Part shown: positions 39,972 to 50,037 of the stretch, in pieces
How positions within the stretch are numbered: position 1 is the stretch's first letter
Layout of the letters: every line of letters begins with the position of its first letter
Source: Salinisphaera sp.
Lineage (GTDB): Bacteria; Pseudomonadota; Gammaproteobacteria; Nevskiales; Salinisphaeraceae
NCBI RefSeq assembly: GCF_002729955.1
Contig: NZ_PBYA01000032.1
Span: 62,001-126,000 of the forward strand
Length of the DNA: 64,000 nucleotides
Direction of reading: 5' to 3'
Position numbers and translations under genes: made by a program
The notes under the pieces: generated by a model
Seen by the model: only the letters and a program-made list of their open reading frames with translations
The model's database searches: none
What the model was told of the DNA's origin: nothing

Positions 39972-41393
39972 TCAGTCGGTGGGGCGGTCCATGTCGTTGG
40001 CGGACGGCGAGCCGTCGTCGCGATACAGATAAGAGGCGAGCATACCGTGGGCATCGACTTCGGCATCGAGCACGGCCAGCAGTACGAACACGCCGCCCAT
40101 GCGTCGATGCAGGAAAACGATCTCGCGCGGTGGAATCCGGAACCAGCGCGAGATCGCCGCATCGGAAACCGCCCGCGATACGCGAAACGGCAGGTCCGAC
40201 TCGCCCCAGCGATAGGCGCCATCCGGGGTGGTGAGTTCATCCGGCGCGTCGTCGGCGAACGGCTCGATCATGAGCATACCGACCTTGGCGAAGGCATCGA
40301 AGACATGCTGGGGCGAATCGCGGCGCAGCAGGTTGATGCCGATCGCGCCGTCGATCAAACGCTTGGCGTCCTTTTCGAAGGCGCCGGTCACCACATCGTA
40401 GTAGGAGCCGAGAAAACGCGGTGCGAACTCGCGCGTGGCGCCGAAATCCAGCAGCACCATCTGATCCGGGCCATCTTCGCGCAGACGGATCTTGTAGTTG
40501 CCGAAATGCGGGTCGGTCTGCACGATGCCCCAGACGAAGAACTCGCGAAAGAACAGGTCCAGTGCGCTGCGCCCGATCTCGTCGCGGCGCGCCTGATCGA
40601 GATCCTGTACGGCCTCGCTCTGGACGTGGTGGGCGGCCTCATAAGAAGTCACCAGCACCGTTTCAGTGGAGTATTCCGGGAATACCTGGGGCACCACGTA
40701 GCGCTCGTCGCCCTCGAGGCGGGTGGAAAACTCGCGCGTCATGCGCAGTTCGCGGTCGTAGTCCACCTCGCGGTAGATCATCTCGCGAACCTCTTCCATG
40801 ATCGCGTTCAACTCCATGCCCTTGGGCACGAGCCGCGCCAGCCTCACGATCTGGGTCAGCGTGCGGATGTCGCTGTCGATGGCATCGGCCAGACGCGGAT
40901 ACTGGATCTTCACGCACAGTTCGAGACCGTCGGACTTGCGTTTGGCGCGATGAACCTGGCCCAGGGAGGCAGCCGCCATCGGCTCAGGATCAATCTCCAG
41001 CTCGGCCAGACGCTTCTTGCCGAGGCGTTCGACCACCACCGGCTCGAGGTCTTCCCAGGCGACCGGCGGACTGTCGTCCTGCAGGCTGCGCAGCACTTCG
41101 ATGGCCTCGGGCGGCATGAAATACTGGCCGTAGACGGACAGCATCTGGCCGACCTTCATCACGCTGCCCTTGAGCTGGCCCAGTTCGTCGGCGAGGAATT
41201 CGGCCTGCTTGACGTAGAACTCGCGGTTGCGTCGTTCCCGGTCTTCCTTGCTGCGGAACATATTGCCCAGCGTATGACCGGCGAACGACGCCCCCGCCAT
41301 CACGCCCATGCGGGCCATGGCCGCATTGCGGTCGAAGGAGCCCGTCTTGAGCTTGAGCGGCTTGCGGTCTTTACGGTCGGACTTGGAGGCCAT
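39972..41393 (-). CDS. ABC1/UbiB-like atypical kinase (AarF family)
   Basis: A 473-residue atypical kinase. It has the KxGQ motif MKVGQ (80-83), the Ala-rich loop AAASLGQVH (about 139), the VAIK-like lysine in CVKIQYP (about 165), catalytic TDPHFGNY (about 300) and metal-binding LLDFGATRE (about 319). Such proteins support ubiquinone biosynthesis or lipid-related ATPase functions. Here it is separate from a ubi cluster, so ubiB itself is not claimed. No predicted membrane anchor at the C-terminus. Confidence 0.9.
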   Translation of the reverse strand: MASKSDRKDRKPLKLKTGSFDRNAAMARMGVMAGASFAGHTLGNMFRSKEDRERRNREFYVKQAEFLADELGQLKGSVMKVGQMLSVYGQYFMPPEAIEVLRSLQDDSPPVAWEDLEPVVVERLGKKRLAELEIDPEPMAAASLGQVHRAKRKSDGLELCVKIQYPRLADAIDSDIRTLTQIVRLARLVPKGMELNAIMEEVREMIYREVDYDRELRMTREFSTRLEGDERYVVPQVFPEYSTETVLVTSYEAAHHVQSEAVQDLDQARRDEIGRSALDLFFREFFVWGIVQTDPHFGNYKIRLREDGPDQMVLLDFGATREFAPRFLGSYYDVVTGAFEKDAKRLIDGAIGINLLRRDSPQHVFDAFAKVGMLMIEPFADDAPDELTTPDGAYRWGESDLPFRVSRAVSDAAISRWFRIPPREIVFLHRRMGGVFVLLAVLDAEVDAHGMLASYLYRDDGSPSANDMDRPTD

Positions 41394-41492
41394 ACGTCAT
41401 GTCGAACGCTGGATAAAGGTTGGAGTCTATCAGGTCGCCCGCGCTTGTCGGATGGGGATCGATACCGATATTCGCGGCCGCGCTACGGGCAT

Positions 41493-41525
41493 AAAAAAAG
41501 GGATCCGGCGCTGGCCGGATCCCTT
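41493..41525 (-). terminator. Intrinsic terminator after tRNA-Met
   Basis: A perfect 12-base stem, AAGGGATCCGGC with GCCGGATCCCTT, and a 4-base loop, followed on the minus strand by seven T. It ends the tRNA-Met transcript 34 bases after the gene. Confidence 0.93.
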
Positions 41526-41558
41526 CCAACCTTCGACGAATCGAAGGTGCACGTCGCC

Positions 41559-41634
41559 TGGTGGCTATGGGTGGATTTGAACCACCGACTCTCGCATTAT
41601 GAATACGATGCTCTAACCCCTGAGCTACATAGCC
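41559..41634 (-). tRNA. tRNA-Met(CAT), elongator type
   Basis: A full cloverleaf with acceptor GGCTATG/CATAGCC, discriminator A and encoded CCA. Anticodon loop TTCATAA gives CAT. The paired first acceptor base pair argues against initiator tRNA. Elongator Met is preferred over Ile2, but only a tRNA profile would separate them. Confidence 0.93.
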
Positions 41635-41718
41635 GGAAAGCCGCGTAGTTTCTTCGCCGAGGCCCTTCGTGTCAACCCTTGAATGGCCGCCAACGATGGC
41701 CCGTGCGACAGCCCGTTT

Positions 41719-42810
41719 TCAGACGTTGAAACGAAAGTGTACGACGTCGCCCTCGACCATCACGTATTCCTTGCCTTCGAGGCGCTGACGGCCCGCTTCC
41801 TTGGCCCCTTTCTCGCCCTTGAGGCTGACGTAGTCGTCGTAACCGATGACTTCGGCACGAATGAAGCCGCGTTCGAAGTCGGTATGGATCACCCCGGCCG
41901 CCTGCGGCGCCGTCGCGCCGCGGCGCACCGTCCAGGCCCGGACTTCCTTGGGCCCGACCGTAAAGAAGGTCTGCAGACCGAGCAGTTCGTAGGCCGCGCG
42001 AATCACACGGTCGAGGCCGGGTTCCTCAAGGCCCAGATCAGCGAGGAATTCGTTCTTGTCATCGCCGTCGAGCTGCGCAAGCTCGCCTTCCAGCGCCGCA
42101 CAGACCGCGACCACCGGCGCGCTCTGGGCCGCGGCATGCTCGGCCACGCGGTCGAGCAGCGGATTGTTCTCGAAGCCGTTCTCGTCGACGTTGGCAACGA
42201 ACAGGGCCGGCTTGGCGGTGATCAGATGCAGTTCGCGTAACGCAAGGCGTTCGTCATCGCTGAATTCCATCGCCCGCACCGGCGCGCCTGTATCCAGATG
42301 GTCGCGCACGCGCTCGAACAGCTCGAAGTTGCGCTTGGCGGTCTTGTCACCGGACTTGGCCGCCTTGGCGGTGCGCTCGGCGGCGCGGGTGACCGTGGTC
42401 AGATCGGCCAGCGCCAGCTCGGTATCGATGGTTTCGATATCGGCGATCGGATCGACCCGGCCGGACACGTGCATGACATCGTCGTCGTCGAAGCAACGCA
42501 CCACATGCAGAATGGCGTCGGTTTCACGGATATTGGCCAGAAACTGGTTGCCCAGCCCCTCACCGGTCGAGGCGCCGGCGACCAGCCCGGCGATATCGAC
42601 GAACTCGATCGCCGTGGGAATGGTCTTTTCGGGGCTGGCGATACCGGCCAGCGCGGTCAGCCGCGGATCCGGCACGCTCACCACACCCACGTTCGGGTCG
42701 ATGGTGCAAAAGGGGTAGTTCTCGGCCGGTATTTCGGCCGCGGTGAGCGCGTTGAAAAGTGTGGACTTGCCCACGTTGGGCAAACCGACGATACCGACCT
42801 GAAGAGCCAT
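41719..42810 (-). CDS. ychF: Ribosome-binding ATPase YchF (OBG family)
   Basis: A 363-residue OBG-family P-loop protein: G1 GLPNVGKS (8-15), G3 [10 protein letters not shown], and NVDEN in place of the GTPase NKxD, the change that makes YchF use ATP. A TGS domain ends the protein ([20 protein letters not shown]). It binds ribosomes and affects stress translation. The order pth-ychF is conserved. Confidence 0.97.
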   Translation of the reverse strand: MALQVGIVGLPNVGKSTLFNALTAAEIPAENYPFCTIDPNVGVVSVPDPRLTALAGIASPEKTIPTAIEFVDIAGLVAGASTGEGLGNQFLANIRETDAILHVVRCFDDDDVMHVSGRVDPIADIETIDTELALADLTTVTRAAERTAKAAKSGDKTAKRNFELFERVRDHLDTGAPVRAMEFSDDERLALRELHLITAKPALFVANVDENGFENNPLLDRVAEHAAAQSAPVVAVCAALEGELAQLDGDDKNEFLADLGLEEPGLDRVIRAAYELLGLQTFFTVGPKEVRAWTVRRGATAPQAAGVIHTDFERGFIRAEVIGYDDYVSLKGEKGAKEAGRQRLEGKEYVMVEGDVVHFRFNV

Positions 42811-42886
42811 GTGAACAAACCTCTGATGGCGTTAGTGCAGCGCCAACGCAGGCGCATCGCGATGACGTGTTGTCGACAGTGCGGGA

Positions 42887-43480
42887 TTAGTCGCTGGCTG
42901 GCGCCTTGCGCGAATTCAGCCGCTGGGCGCCGTGATCCCAGCCCTTGTCGAGCGCAAGCTCCAGCGCGTCGATACCGGCATCGATGGCAGCGTCAATGGC
43001 AATCCGATCGTCCGGCGACGGCGTGCCCAGCACATAGGACAGTACCAGCGATCGATCGCCGGGATGGCCAATGCCGATCCGCAACCGCTTGTACTGGGTA
43101 CCGATCACCCGGGTGATATCGCGCAGACCGTTATGGCCGCCGTGGCCGCCCGACTGCTTGAACCGGGCCGTGCCCGCAGGCAGGTCGAGCTCGTCGTGTA
43201 CGACCAGCACGCTCTCGGGCGGGATCTTGTGAAAGGCACACAGCGGCTGCGCTGCATCGCCGCTGCGATTCATGAATGTGGCCGGCTTGAGCAGCCACAC
43301 GCTCGCGTCGCCCGACCCGTAGCGCGCCAGATCACCCTTGAACTTGCGTTCGGGCGAAAACGTCAGGCGCCACCGCTCGGCAAGGCGATCAGCCAGCCAG
43401 AAGCCGACGTTGTGTCGATCGCTGGCATGATCCGCGCCGGGGTTGCCCAGCGCCACCACGGCACGAATCGGATCACTCAT
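42887..43480 (-). CDS. pth: Peptidyl-tRNA hydrolase
   Basis: A 197-residue Pth, beginning VVALGNPGADHASDRHNVGF with the catalytic His in the RHNVGF motif. KPATFMNRSG and LVVHDELDLP are also typical. It recycles peptidyl-tRNA released from stalled ribosomes. It lies between rplY and ychF as in many gammaproteobacteria. Confidence 0.97.
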   Translation of the reverse strand: MSDPIRAVVALGNPGADHASDRHNVGFWLADRLAERWRLTFSPERKFKGDLARYGSGDASVWLLKPATFMNRSGDAAQPLCAFHKIPPESVLVVHDELDLPAGTARFKQSGGHGGHNGLRDITRVIGTQYKRLRIGIGHPGDRSLVLSYVLGTPSPDDRIAIDAAIDAGIDALELALDKGWDHGAQRLNSRKAPASD

Positions 43481-43528
43481 GCCGTTTCCCGAATGCGCAG
43501 GCGCAAGCCGGAGCGGGCGCGACGAAGA

Positions 43529-44269
43529 CTACTTGTCTTCGTCTTCGCCGGCGTCCTCGCCTTCCGCATCGTCTTCGGATTCGCCGTCTTCGGCGTCCTC
43601 GCCCTCGGCTTCTTCGGCAGCCGCGGCTTCGGCTTCTGCCTCTTCCTCGGCTTCGAGTTCGATCGCGGCACGGGGCACCTGCACGGACACTACGGTGCGA
43701 TCGGTCTGATCTTCCTCGTCGCCCATCAGTTCGACGATCTGGACGCCTTCCGGCAGGACCAGCTCGCTCAGGTGCACGGCGTCGTGCAGATGCAGCTTGG
43801 AGCAGTCGACTTCGATGTATTCCGGCAGATCGCGCGGCAGACATTCGATTTCGATGTCGTTCATGTTGTGCTGAACGATGCCGTCTTCGTCGGCCACGCC
43901 CGGGCATTCCTCTTCGCCCACGAAGTGCAGCGGCACGCTCATGCGCAGCGCTTCGCCGGCAACGATGCGCAGAAAGTCCGCATGTTCGATGAACGGCTTG
44001 GCCGGATGGCGCTGCAGGTCACGCAGAACCACTTCCTCGGTGCTGCCACCGTCGACGTGAATCTTGATGATGTGGGAGAAGAACGCCTCGTTGTCCAGAT
44101 GATGGTCGAGGTCGTTGTGCTCCAGGGTCAGCATCACCGGCTCGCCGTTGCCGCCGTAGATGATCGCCGGCACGCGGCCGTTGCGACGCAGGCGACGGTT
44201 CTCGGCGCGGCCCTTCGCGGTACGTTTTTCCGCATTCAGCTCGAAAGCTTCCATATCGATTCGCTCCAA
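43529..44269 (-). CDS. rplY: Ribosomal protein L25, long CTC form with acidic tail
   Basis: A 246-residue L25/CTC family protein. The N-terminal 5S rRNA-binding domain (RRLRRNGRVPAIIYGG) is followed by the TL5 C-terminal domain (HNMNDIEIECLPRDLPEYIE). The last about 45 residues are almost only Glu, Asp and Ala, unlike E. coli L25, which lacks the second domain altogether. Such an acidic tail is common in halophilic bacteria. It lies between prs and pth, the usual order. Confidence 0.97.
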   Translation of the reverse strand: MERIDMEAFELNAEKRTAKGRAENRRLRRNGRVPAIIYGGNGEPVMLTLEHNDLDHHLDNEAFFSHIIKIHVDGGSTEEVVLRDLQRHPAKPFIEHADFLRIVAGEALRMSVPLHFVGEEECPGVADEDGIVQHNMNDIEIECLPRDLPEYIEVDCSKLHLHDAVHLSELVLPEGVQIVELMGDEEDQTDRTVVSVQVPRAAIELEAEEEAEAEAAAAEEAEGEDAEDGESEDDAEGEDAGEDEDK

Positions 44270-44422
44270 TAATAAGGACGGTCACCGGACGTTCCGTCGA
44301 CCGCTCGATCGTTGTGTTTTATGGCGGGCCGCCGCCCACCGACTTCAAAAGACCGCGTAGTATACGCGCTTGGCCGGCAAATGCACGACCTGCGAGCGCG
44401 ACCGGCCCCGCGCCGAATACGC

Positions 44423-45376
44423 CTAGTCCACGTACAGCGTGGACACGGACTCCTCGTTGCTCACCCGGCGGATGGTTTCGGCCAGCAGCGCGGCGATATG
44501 CAGCTGGCGAATCTTGCCGCAGGCGGCCGCATCCGGCGATAGCGGAATGGTGTCAGTGACCACCAGCTCGTCCAGGCGGGAGTTGCTGATGTTCTCGATC
44601 GCCTTGCCCGAAAGCACCGGATGCGTGACATAGGCCTTGACCTTGGTCGCGCCCTGGTTCTTGAGTGCATCGGCCGCCTGGCAGAGCGTGCCGGCGGTGT
44701 CGACCAGATCGTCGACCATGATGCAGGTCTTGCCGCTGACGTCGCCGATGATGTTCATCACCTTGGCTTCGTTGGCCTTGGGGCGCCGCTTGTCGATGAT
44801 CGCAAGATCGGCATCTTCCAGACGCTTGGCCAGCGCCCGTGCGCGCACCACGCCGCCGACGTCGGGCGAGACGACAATCAGCTTTTCGTCCTTTTGACGC
44901 CAGATATCCCCGAGCAACACCGGCGAGGCATAGACGTTGTCCACGGGCATGTCGAAAAAGCCCTGGATCTGGTCGGCGTGCAGATCGACCGTAAGCACGC
45001 GATCCGTACCGACCGCGCCCAGCATGCTGGCGACGACCTTGGCCGAAATCGGCACGCGCGCGCTGCGCGGGCGACGATCCTGGCGGGCATAGCCGAAATA
45101 CGGAACGACCGCGGTGATACGCCCGGCCGATGCGCGATGCAGGGCATCGATGAGCATCAGCAGCTCCATGACGTTGTCGTTGGTCGGACGACAGGTCGGC
45201 TGGACGACGAACACGTCGCGCCCACGCACGTTTTCTTCGATCTCGACCGTGATCTCGCCGTCCGAGAACTTGCCGACATTCGCCTTGCCCACGGGCAACT
45301 TGAGGTAACCGGCCACATCCTTGGCCAACGCCGGATTGGCGTTGCCGGTAAAGACCATCAACCTGGAATCCGCCAT
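44423..45376 (-). CDS. prs: Ribose-phosphate pyrophosphokinase
   Basis: A 317-residue PRPP synthetase of class I length. The start is at [17 protein letters not shown]; the frame is open 108 bases upstream but the family begins here. Motifs: flexible loop [11 protein letters not shown] and PRPP-binding [16 protein letters not shown] feeds nucleotide, His and Trp synthesis. It is directly upstream of rplY, with tRNA-Gln upstream of it. Confidence 0.97.
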   Translation of the reverse strand: MADSRLMVFTGNANPALAKDVAGYLKLPVGKANVGKFSDGEITVEIEENVRGRDVFVVQPTCRPTNDNVMELLMLIDALHRASAGRITAVVPYFGYARQDRRPRSARVPISAKVVASMLGAVGTDRVLTVDLHADQIQGFFDMPVDNVYASPVLLGDIWRQKDEKLIVVSPDVGGVVRARALAKRLEDADLAIIDKRRPKANEAKVMNIIGDVSGKTCIMVDDLVDTAGTLCQAADALKNQGATKVKAYVTHPVLSGKAIENISNSRLDELVVTDTIPLSPDAAACGKIRQLHIAALLAETIRRVSNEESVSTLYVD

Positions 45377-45749
45377 GGGTTCGTGCTGCCGTGCTGTCAA
45401 TTGAAGGTGAGCGGTCCGCGCTGCGGACGGTAATCGGGATGAAATGCTGGACATGCACGCTTGCCGCGCGCTGTTCAACCACACTCGTCGCGCGGCGCGT
45501 CACCCTGACCGGGCTCGCGCGCTGCGTCGATTTCATCCAGCCTTTGAGCTGTATTTACGTGTCCGCTCGCGCGTCACGCTTGTATGGCTGGGGCGGCAGG
45601 ATTATTCGGCATCTTGCGATGCCTCACCCTGCGGGCTCGTGCCGCTGCGCGTCACGATTCTTGCGCGCTTCGCGCGCTGCGTCGAACCTTGCAGGTTCTC
45701 ATCCAGCCGCCCCGGCTGTCCTTCGTGTCCGCTTACGCGGACGCTTGTA
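45377..45749. other. Region upstream of prs with degenerate tRNA-Gln copies
   Basis: There is no gene of recognisable family. A partial copy of the tRNA-Gln 3' end lies at 45578-45604: the 27 bases from CGCTTGTATGGCTGGGGCGG onward are identical to 45742-45768. The stretch before it repeats related sequence loosely, so this looks like a tandem duplication that has decayed. The ispE gene usually found between prs and lolB is absent. Confidence 0.6.
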
Positions 45750-45824
45750 TGGCTGGGGCGGCAGGATTCGAACCTGCGGTACACGGGATCAAAACCCGAT
45801 GCCTTACCGCTTGGCTACGCCCCA
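45750..45824 (-). tRNA. tRNA-Gln(TTG)
   Basis: A complete 75-base tRNA, acceptor TGGGGCG/CGCCCCA, discriminator G, and encoded CCA. Anticodon loop TTTTGAT gives TTG. It lies between lolB and prs, the place where tRNA-Gln is often found, and is flanked on both sides by broken copies. Confidence 0.96.
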
Positions 45825-46015
45825 TCTAACTTTCATCGTCTTCGTTCATTCGAATCCTGCCGCTGCGCGGAAGGACTCGAACCTGCGGGATTATCGCGCC
45901 TGCGGCACAGGGGGATCAAAACCCGATGCCTTACCGCTTGGCTACGCCCCATCTAACTTCATCGTCTTCGTTCGTTCGAATCCTGCCGCTGCGCGGAAGG
46001 ACTCGAACCTGCGTG
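45824..46015. repeat. Tandem duplication around tRNA-Gln
   Basis: The spacer beginning CATCGTCTTCGTTC and continuing through GGAAGGACTCGAACCTGCG occurs once after the intact tRNA (45835-45887) and again after the broken copy (45961-46013), with one base difference. The unit is about 127 bases. Confidence 0.8.
45862..45951 (-). pseudogene. Broken second copy of tRNA-Gln
   Basis: The 5' half, D-arm and anticodon arm (GATCCC with TTG anticodon) are identical to the intact tRNA-Gln. The variable region is then interrupted by about 20 extra bases, and the acceptor 3' strand (CGCCCCA) is replaced, so a functional cloverleaf cannot form. It follows from tandem duplication of about 127 bases: the spacer ATCTAACTT.CATCGTCTTCG recurs at 45824 and 45951. 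Confidence 0.8.
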
Positions 46016-46078
46016 AATCGAGAAAACTCTCTTCACCCGCGCGAAGGCCGCGTATTTTCTTGACTGCTTCGGCCGGTG

Positions 46079-46705
46079 TCAATTCGCGCCGGATACGCCG
46101 TCGACGTTGAACCAGCGATCGACGACGAGGCGAATGCGGGTTTCGCCGTTGTCGAGCACGATGCGCCGCGGCACGGCCGGCATGTTTTCCGGCTCGACAT
46201 ACTCGGGCAAGGACAGCGCCCAGCCGTTCTGTTCGAGCGAGATCATGCGCCCCTGGGCATTGACGCTGATGCGGTCGTAGTCGCCGGGCGCGGGCAGACC
46301 GCGCGCCCAGAAACGCAGCGGCTCGAGCGGGAACGTCCAGCCCAGCGTGCGCTCGACCAGCGCATCCGGTTCGGTGGTGACGAAGCGTTCGTCCTTGGTC
46401 TGAATGACCACGGAATCCTCAAGCGAGCCCTGTGCACGAAAGCCGCCTGCGCCCAGCGGGCCGGACAGGCGCACATCGAAGGTTTCGCCCTGCTGACGCC
46501 AGCTCAGATTACCCGTCCACCCCAGAAGCTGGCCGGTGGCCACCCGGCCCTGAAGCGACCAGACGTCGAAGTCGGTGAGCGCCTGCCTGTGTTCGGCCCA
46601 GGCAGCGGCATCCACGACGCCGGCTTCGGTTTCGGCGGGCTTGCGGATGATCGCGCAGCCGGAGAGTACGGCCGCGGCCAGGAGCAGAATAAGCAGTTTC
46701 TTCAT
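46079..46705 (-). CDS. lolB: Outer-membrane lipoprotein LolB
   Basis: A 208-residue lipoprotein. Signal peptide with lipobox LSGC (Cys17). Body fits LolB: WSLQGRVATGQ, NLSWRQQGETFDVRLSGPLG, and a C-terminal VDRW. LolB accepts lipoproteins from LolA and inserts them into the outer membrane. It overlaps the TPR gene upstream by 4 bases (46702-46705), so the two are coupled. Confidence 0.95.
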   Translation of the reverse strand: MKKLLILLLAAAVLSGCAIIRKPAETEAGVVDAAAWAEHRQALTDFDVWSLQGRVATGQLLGWTGNLSWRQQGETFDVRLSGPLGAGGFRAQGSLEDSVVIQTKDERFVTTEPDALVERTLGWTFPLEPLRFWARGLPAPGDYDRISVNAQGRMISLEQNGWALSLPEYVEPENMPAVPRRIVLDNGETRIRLVVDRWFNVDGVSGAN

Positions 46706-48483
46706 GGGTCGAGACGTTCGATGGTTTCAGTGAGCACGGGGTGGTCGGCGCTGTCGGCCATGGCACCCTGCCAGATACGCCGCGCCGCTTCGTGCTGGCC
46801 TTGTTGCCAGAGCACTTCGCCCAGATGCGCGGCGACCTCGGGATCCGGAAACTCCCGGTAGGCGCGTTCGAGATAGTGCCGTGCGGCGTCGAGGTTGCCC
46901 CGACGGTACTCCACCCAGCCCATGCTATCCAGAATGGCCGGGTTGTCCGGCTCGGCTTCGAGCGCCCGCTGGATATAGCCCGCCGCGCGCTCATAGTCGC
47001 TACCGTGGTTGGCGATCAGATAACCCAGTGCGTTGAGCGCACGCGCGTCGTCCGGCTCGCGCTCCAGCACGGTCTCGAGATCCTGCTTGGCCGCCTGAAT
47101 ATCGCCGAGGCGTTCATAGGCCATGGAGCGGCCATAAAGAAGCTCGGTGCTGTCGGGCACTTCGTCGAGGGCGTGATTGTAGATATCCAGCGCCGCGCGG
47201 GCCTCGTCGGCCTCATACAGCAGCTGGCCCTCGGCCGCGTAGAGCTGTTCGCTCAAGTCGGGATAGCTGTCGCGCAGTTCGCTCAGGCGACGCTGGGCGC
47301 CGGGCAGATCGCCCTGTATGAAGATCATGCGTGCCCCGCGCACCTGCCCTTCGAAGGCATGCCCGCCGTTCTCGACACGCTGATACCAGCGCTGCGCGTC
47401 GGCATAGTCTTTACGTTCTTCGGCAATCGTGCCGAGATAGAAGGCCGCGTCGTCGGCACGTTCGTTGTTGTCGTACAGGCGAGTTAACGCGGTCTCGGCG
47501 CGCTCGAGCTGGCCCAGACTCAGCGACAGGATCGCCAGGCCATAGCGTGCGTCGGTGTTGTCCGGCTGCAGTTCGATGGCCTGCTCGAACTCGCCGAGTG
47601 CGGCGTCTTCCTGATCCGCCTCGATCAGCAGACGGGCCAGTGCCAGATGGTATTGGGCGCGGCTGGCCGCATTGCCCGGCAGGCCGGCCACGAGCTTGCG
47701 CGCCTTGGCGGTTTCGCCGGCCTGTATCCAGACCCCGGCCTGCAACAGCACGGCATCATTCCAGTTCGGATCGAGTGCGAGCGCGCGTTCTGCCGCGCCT
47801 GCGGCGACCTCGGCCCGGTCGTAACGCAGCGCGACCACGCCCAGCGCATATTGTGCCGGCGCGCTATCGCTATCGGCCTGGGCCATGTCATTGAGCGTAT
47901 CGATGACCATGTCGGTGGCATTGGGTGCACCGCTGACCACATCGGCAAGCAGCCGGTAGCCGATATCCGGCGAGGCCGCGGCCGTAACCAGCGCCGGCGC
48001 GTAGTTCGCCAGCCCCTCGGCATCCTCGTTGGCCACCGCCATGCGCGTGGCCGTGCGCTGGGCGTCGAGCGAATCCGGTTCGTTGCCTGCCCAGATCTTC
48101 GCGGCCTTGTAGGCCATATCGGGCTGCTCGGCGAACAACGCAATACGAGTGGCACGCTTGGCCAGCGCCGGGTCATTGGAATATTCGAGCGCGGCCACAT
48201 ATTCGCGGGCAGCGAGATCGCGGTTGCCGCGCTGGATAGCCATCTCGCCGGCAAGCACGTGGTACTCGTAGGCTTCGCGCCGGCTCACCGGGCTTGGCTG
48301 CACGGCATTGGCATCGATACGCGTATCGGCGCCGGCAGGCGCGCTGCCAAGCTGGCCGGCACAGCCGGCCGCCAACGCCACGATACCGGCAAGCAGCAGC
48401 CCCGCCGCGCCCCGGTGCAGGCGGTTTCGCTGCACGCCGGTATCGGCCGCAGCCTTACCAGCACGGCATGAAAGTCGGTCCAT
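46702..48483 (-). CDS. TPR-repeat lipoprotein upstream of lolB
   Basis: A 593-residue protein with a lipoprotein-type signal (LAAGC, Cys41) and many tetratricopeptide repeats from residue 75 to the end, for example ALNALGYLIANHGSDYERAA and ILDSMGWVEYRRGNLDAA. The start at 48483 is taken because it precedes the signal peptide; the frame is open further. Proteins like this lie between hemA and lolB in pseudomonads and relatives. A scaffold role at the outer membrane is likely, but the partner is unknown. Confidence 0.88.
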   Translation of the reverse strand: MDRLSCRAGKAAADTGVQRNRLHRGAAGLLLAGIVALAAGCAGQLGSAPAGADTRIDANAVQPSPVSRREAYEYHVLAGEMAIQRGNRDLAAREYVAALEYSNDPALAKRATRIALFAEQPDMAYKAAKIWAGNEPDSLDAQRTATRMAVANEDAEGLANYAPALVTAAASPDIGYRLLADVVSGAPNATDMVIDTLNDMAQADSDSAPAQYALGVVALRYDRAEVAAGAAERALALDPNWNDAVLLQAGVWIQAGETAKARKLVAGLPGNAASRAQYHLALARLLIEADQEDAALGEFEQAIELQPDNTDARYGLAILSLSLGQLERAETALTRLYDNNERADDAAFYLGTIAEERKDYADAQRWYQRVENGGHAFEGQVRGARMIFIQGDLPGAQRRLSELRDSYPDLSEQLYAAEGQLLYEADEARAALDIYNHALDEVPDSTELLYGRSMAYERLGDIQAAKQDLETVLEREPDDARALNALGYLIANHGSDYERAAGYIQRALEAEPDNPAILDSMGWVEYRRGNLDAARHYLERAYREFPDPEVAAHLGEVLWQQGQHEAARRIWQGAMADSADHPVLTETIERLDP

Positions 48484-48723
48484 CGCCGGTTGATAGCACG
48501 GGCGTGCGCCAGCATGCTCGCCGCGGCCAGCCGCCATGAAGCCCTTGTGACCCGAAGTCGGGCAGCCCCCGGCTTCGGTTCTGGAGGGCGTTGAAAAACG
48601 GCTGCGCATCAGCGGTTTTCGTGCCGGGTTAATAGTATGCATAAGTCAATGATAGCGCGACGATCAAAGCAACGGCTACGCAAACCGCACCGCGCAGGCG
48701 ACGTGGCGCGGTAGAATAACGTC

Positions 48724-50037
48724 ATGACGCTGCTGACCGTCGGTCTGAACCATATCACCGCCCCGCTATCGGTCCGTGAGACCGCGGCGTTTCCGCCCGA
48801 GCAGTTCGATGCGGCGCTCGACGATTTTCTGCGCCTGCCGCATGTGTACGAGGGCGCGATCCTGTCGACCTGCAACCGTACCGAACTCTATGCGGTGACC
48901 GACGCGCCGGGCGATGGCGCGCTGCGCCACTGGCTGTGCGAACAGCGCGGGCTCAACGACGACGACATGGCGCCCTACTTCTATATCCACCGCGATCGCG
49001 AAACGGTGCGCCACAGCCTGCGCGTGGCTGCCGGGCTGGATTCGATGATTCTGGGCGAGCCGCAGATTCTCGGCCAGATGAAAAACGCCTATCGCAGCGC
49101 CCGTGCCGCGCGTGGCGCCGGGCCGTTGCTCACCCGTCTTTTCGAACACAGCTTCGCGGTCGCCAAACAGATTCGCAGCCAGACCGATATCGGCGCCAAC
49201 CCGGTATCGGTCGCCTATGCCGGCGTAAGCCTGGCACGCCAGATCTTTGCCGACCTGTCCGAAACCGCGGCGATGTTCATCGGCGCCGGCGAGACCGTCG
49301 ACCTGGCCGCGCGCTATCTTGCGGACGCGGGCGTGCAACGCATGATCTTCGCCAATCGCAGCGTCGAGCGCGCCCAGGAGCTGGCCACCCGCTATCACGG
49401 CTATGCGATCGCCCTCGACGATATCGCCGCCCACCTGGCCGAAGCCGACATGCTGATCTCGTCGACGGCCGCCCCCGGCTATCTGGTGAGCTTCGATGAA
49501 CTACGCGACGCGGTAAGACAGCGTCGACGCAAGCCCATGTTTGCCCTCGATCTGGCAGTGCCTCGCGATATCGATCCCGCCGCCGGCAAACTCGAGGATA
49601 TTTATCTATATTCGGTGGATGACCTGCAGAGCGTCATCGACGATAATCGCCGTTCGCGCGAAAAGGCGGCCACGCTGGCCGACGGCATGCTCGATGTGCG
49701 CATCGAGGAATACATAGACTGGCTGGATTCGCGTCAGGCCATCGATACCATTCGCGATCTGCGCGAGCAGGCCTACAACGCCCGCGAAGACGTGCTGGCC
49801 AGAGCCCGCCGGCGGTTGGCGCGCGGCGAGAACGCAGACGACGTACTCGCGTATCTTGCCCGCACGCTGACCAACAAGCTCATGCACGAGCCCAGCGCGA
49901 CGCTGCGCAAGGCACGAGGCGCCCATCAGCAGGAACTGCTGACCGGCGCCCGGGACCTGTTCCAGCTCGACAGCGAAACGCATGCACGCAGCCCGCGCGA
50001 ACCGGTTTCCAAGACGAACATAGAAGACAACGAATGA
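48724..50037 (+). CDS. hemA: Glutamyl-tRNA reductase
   Basis: A 437-residue HemA, the first committed enzyme of the C5 haem pathway. The catalytic Cys lies in [11 protein letters not shown] (about residue 50), followed by [17 protein letters not shown], a NADPH domain ([16 protein letters not shown]) and a C-terminal dimerisation domain. It overlaps prfA by 4 bases and is divergent from the TPR gene. Confidence 0.97.
   Translation: MTLLTVGLNHITAPLSVRETAAFPPEQFDAALDDFLRLPHVYEGAILSTCNRTELYAVTDAPGDGALRHWLCEQRGLNDDDMAPYFYIHRDRETVRHSLRVAAGLDSMILGEPQILGQMKNAYRSARAARGAGPLLTRLFEHSFAVAKQIRSQTDIGANPVSVAYAGVSLARQIFADLSETAAMFIGAGETVDLAARYLADAGVQRMIFANRSVERAQELATRYHGYAIALDDIAAHLAEADMLISSTAAPGYLVSFDELRDAVRQRRRKPMFALDLAVPRDIDPAAGKLEDIYLYSVDDLQSVIDDNRRSREKAATLADGMLDVRIEEYIDWLDSRQAIDTIRDLREQAYNAREDVLARARRRLARGENADDVLAYLARTLTNKLMHEPSATLRKARGAHQQELLTGARDLFQLDSETHARSPREPVSKTNIEDNE

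Noticed and set aside
39939-41648. A 569-codon plus-strand frame over the UbiB-like gene and tRNA-Met
   Set aside because: It reads through a tRNA and a terminator, so it is not a gene.
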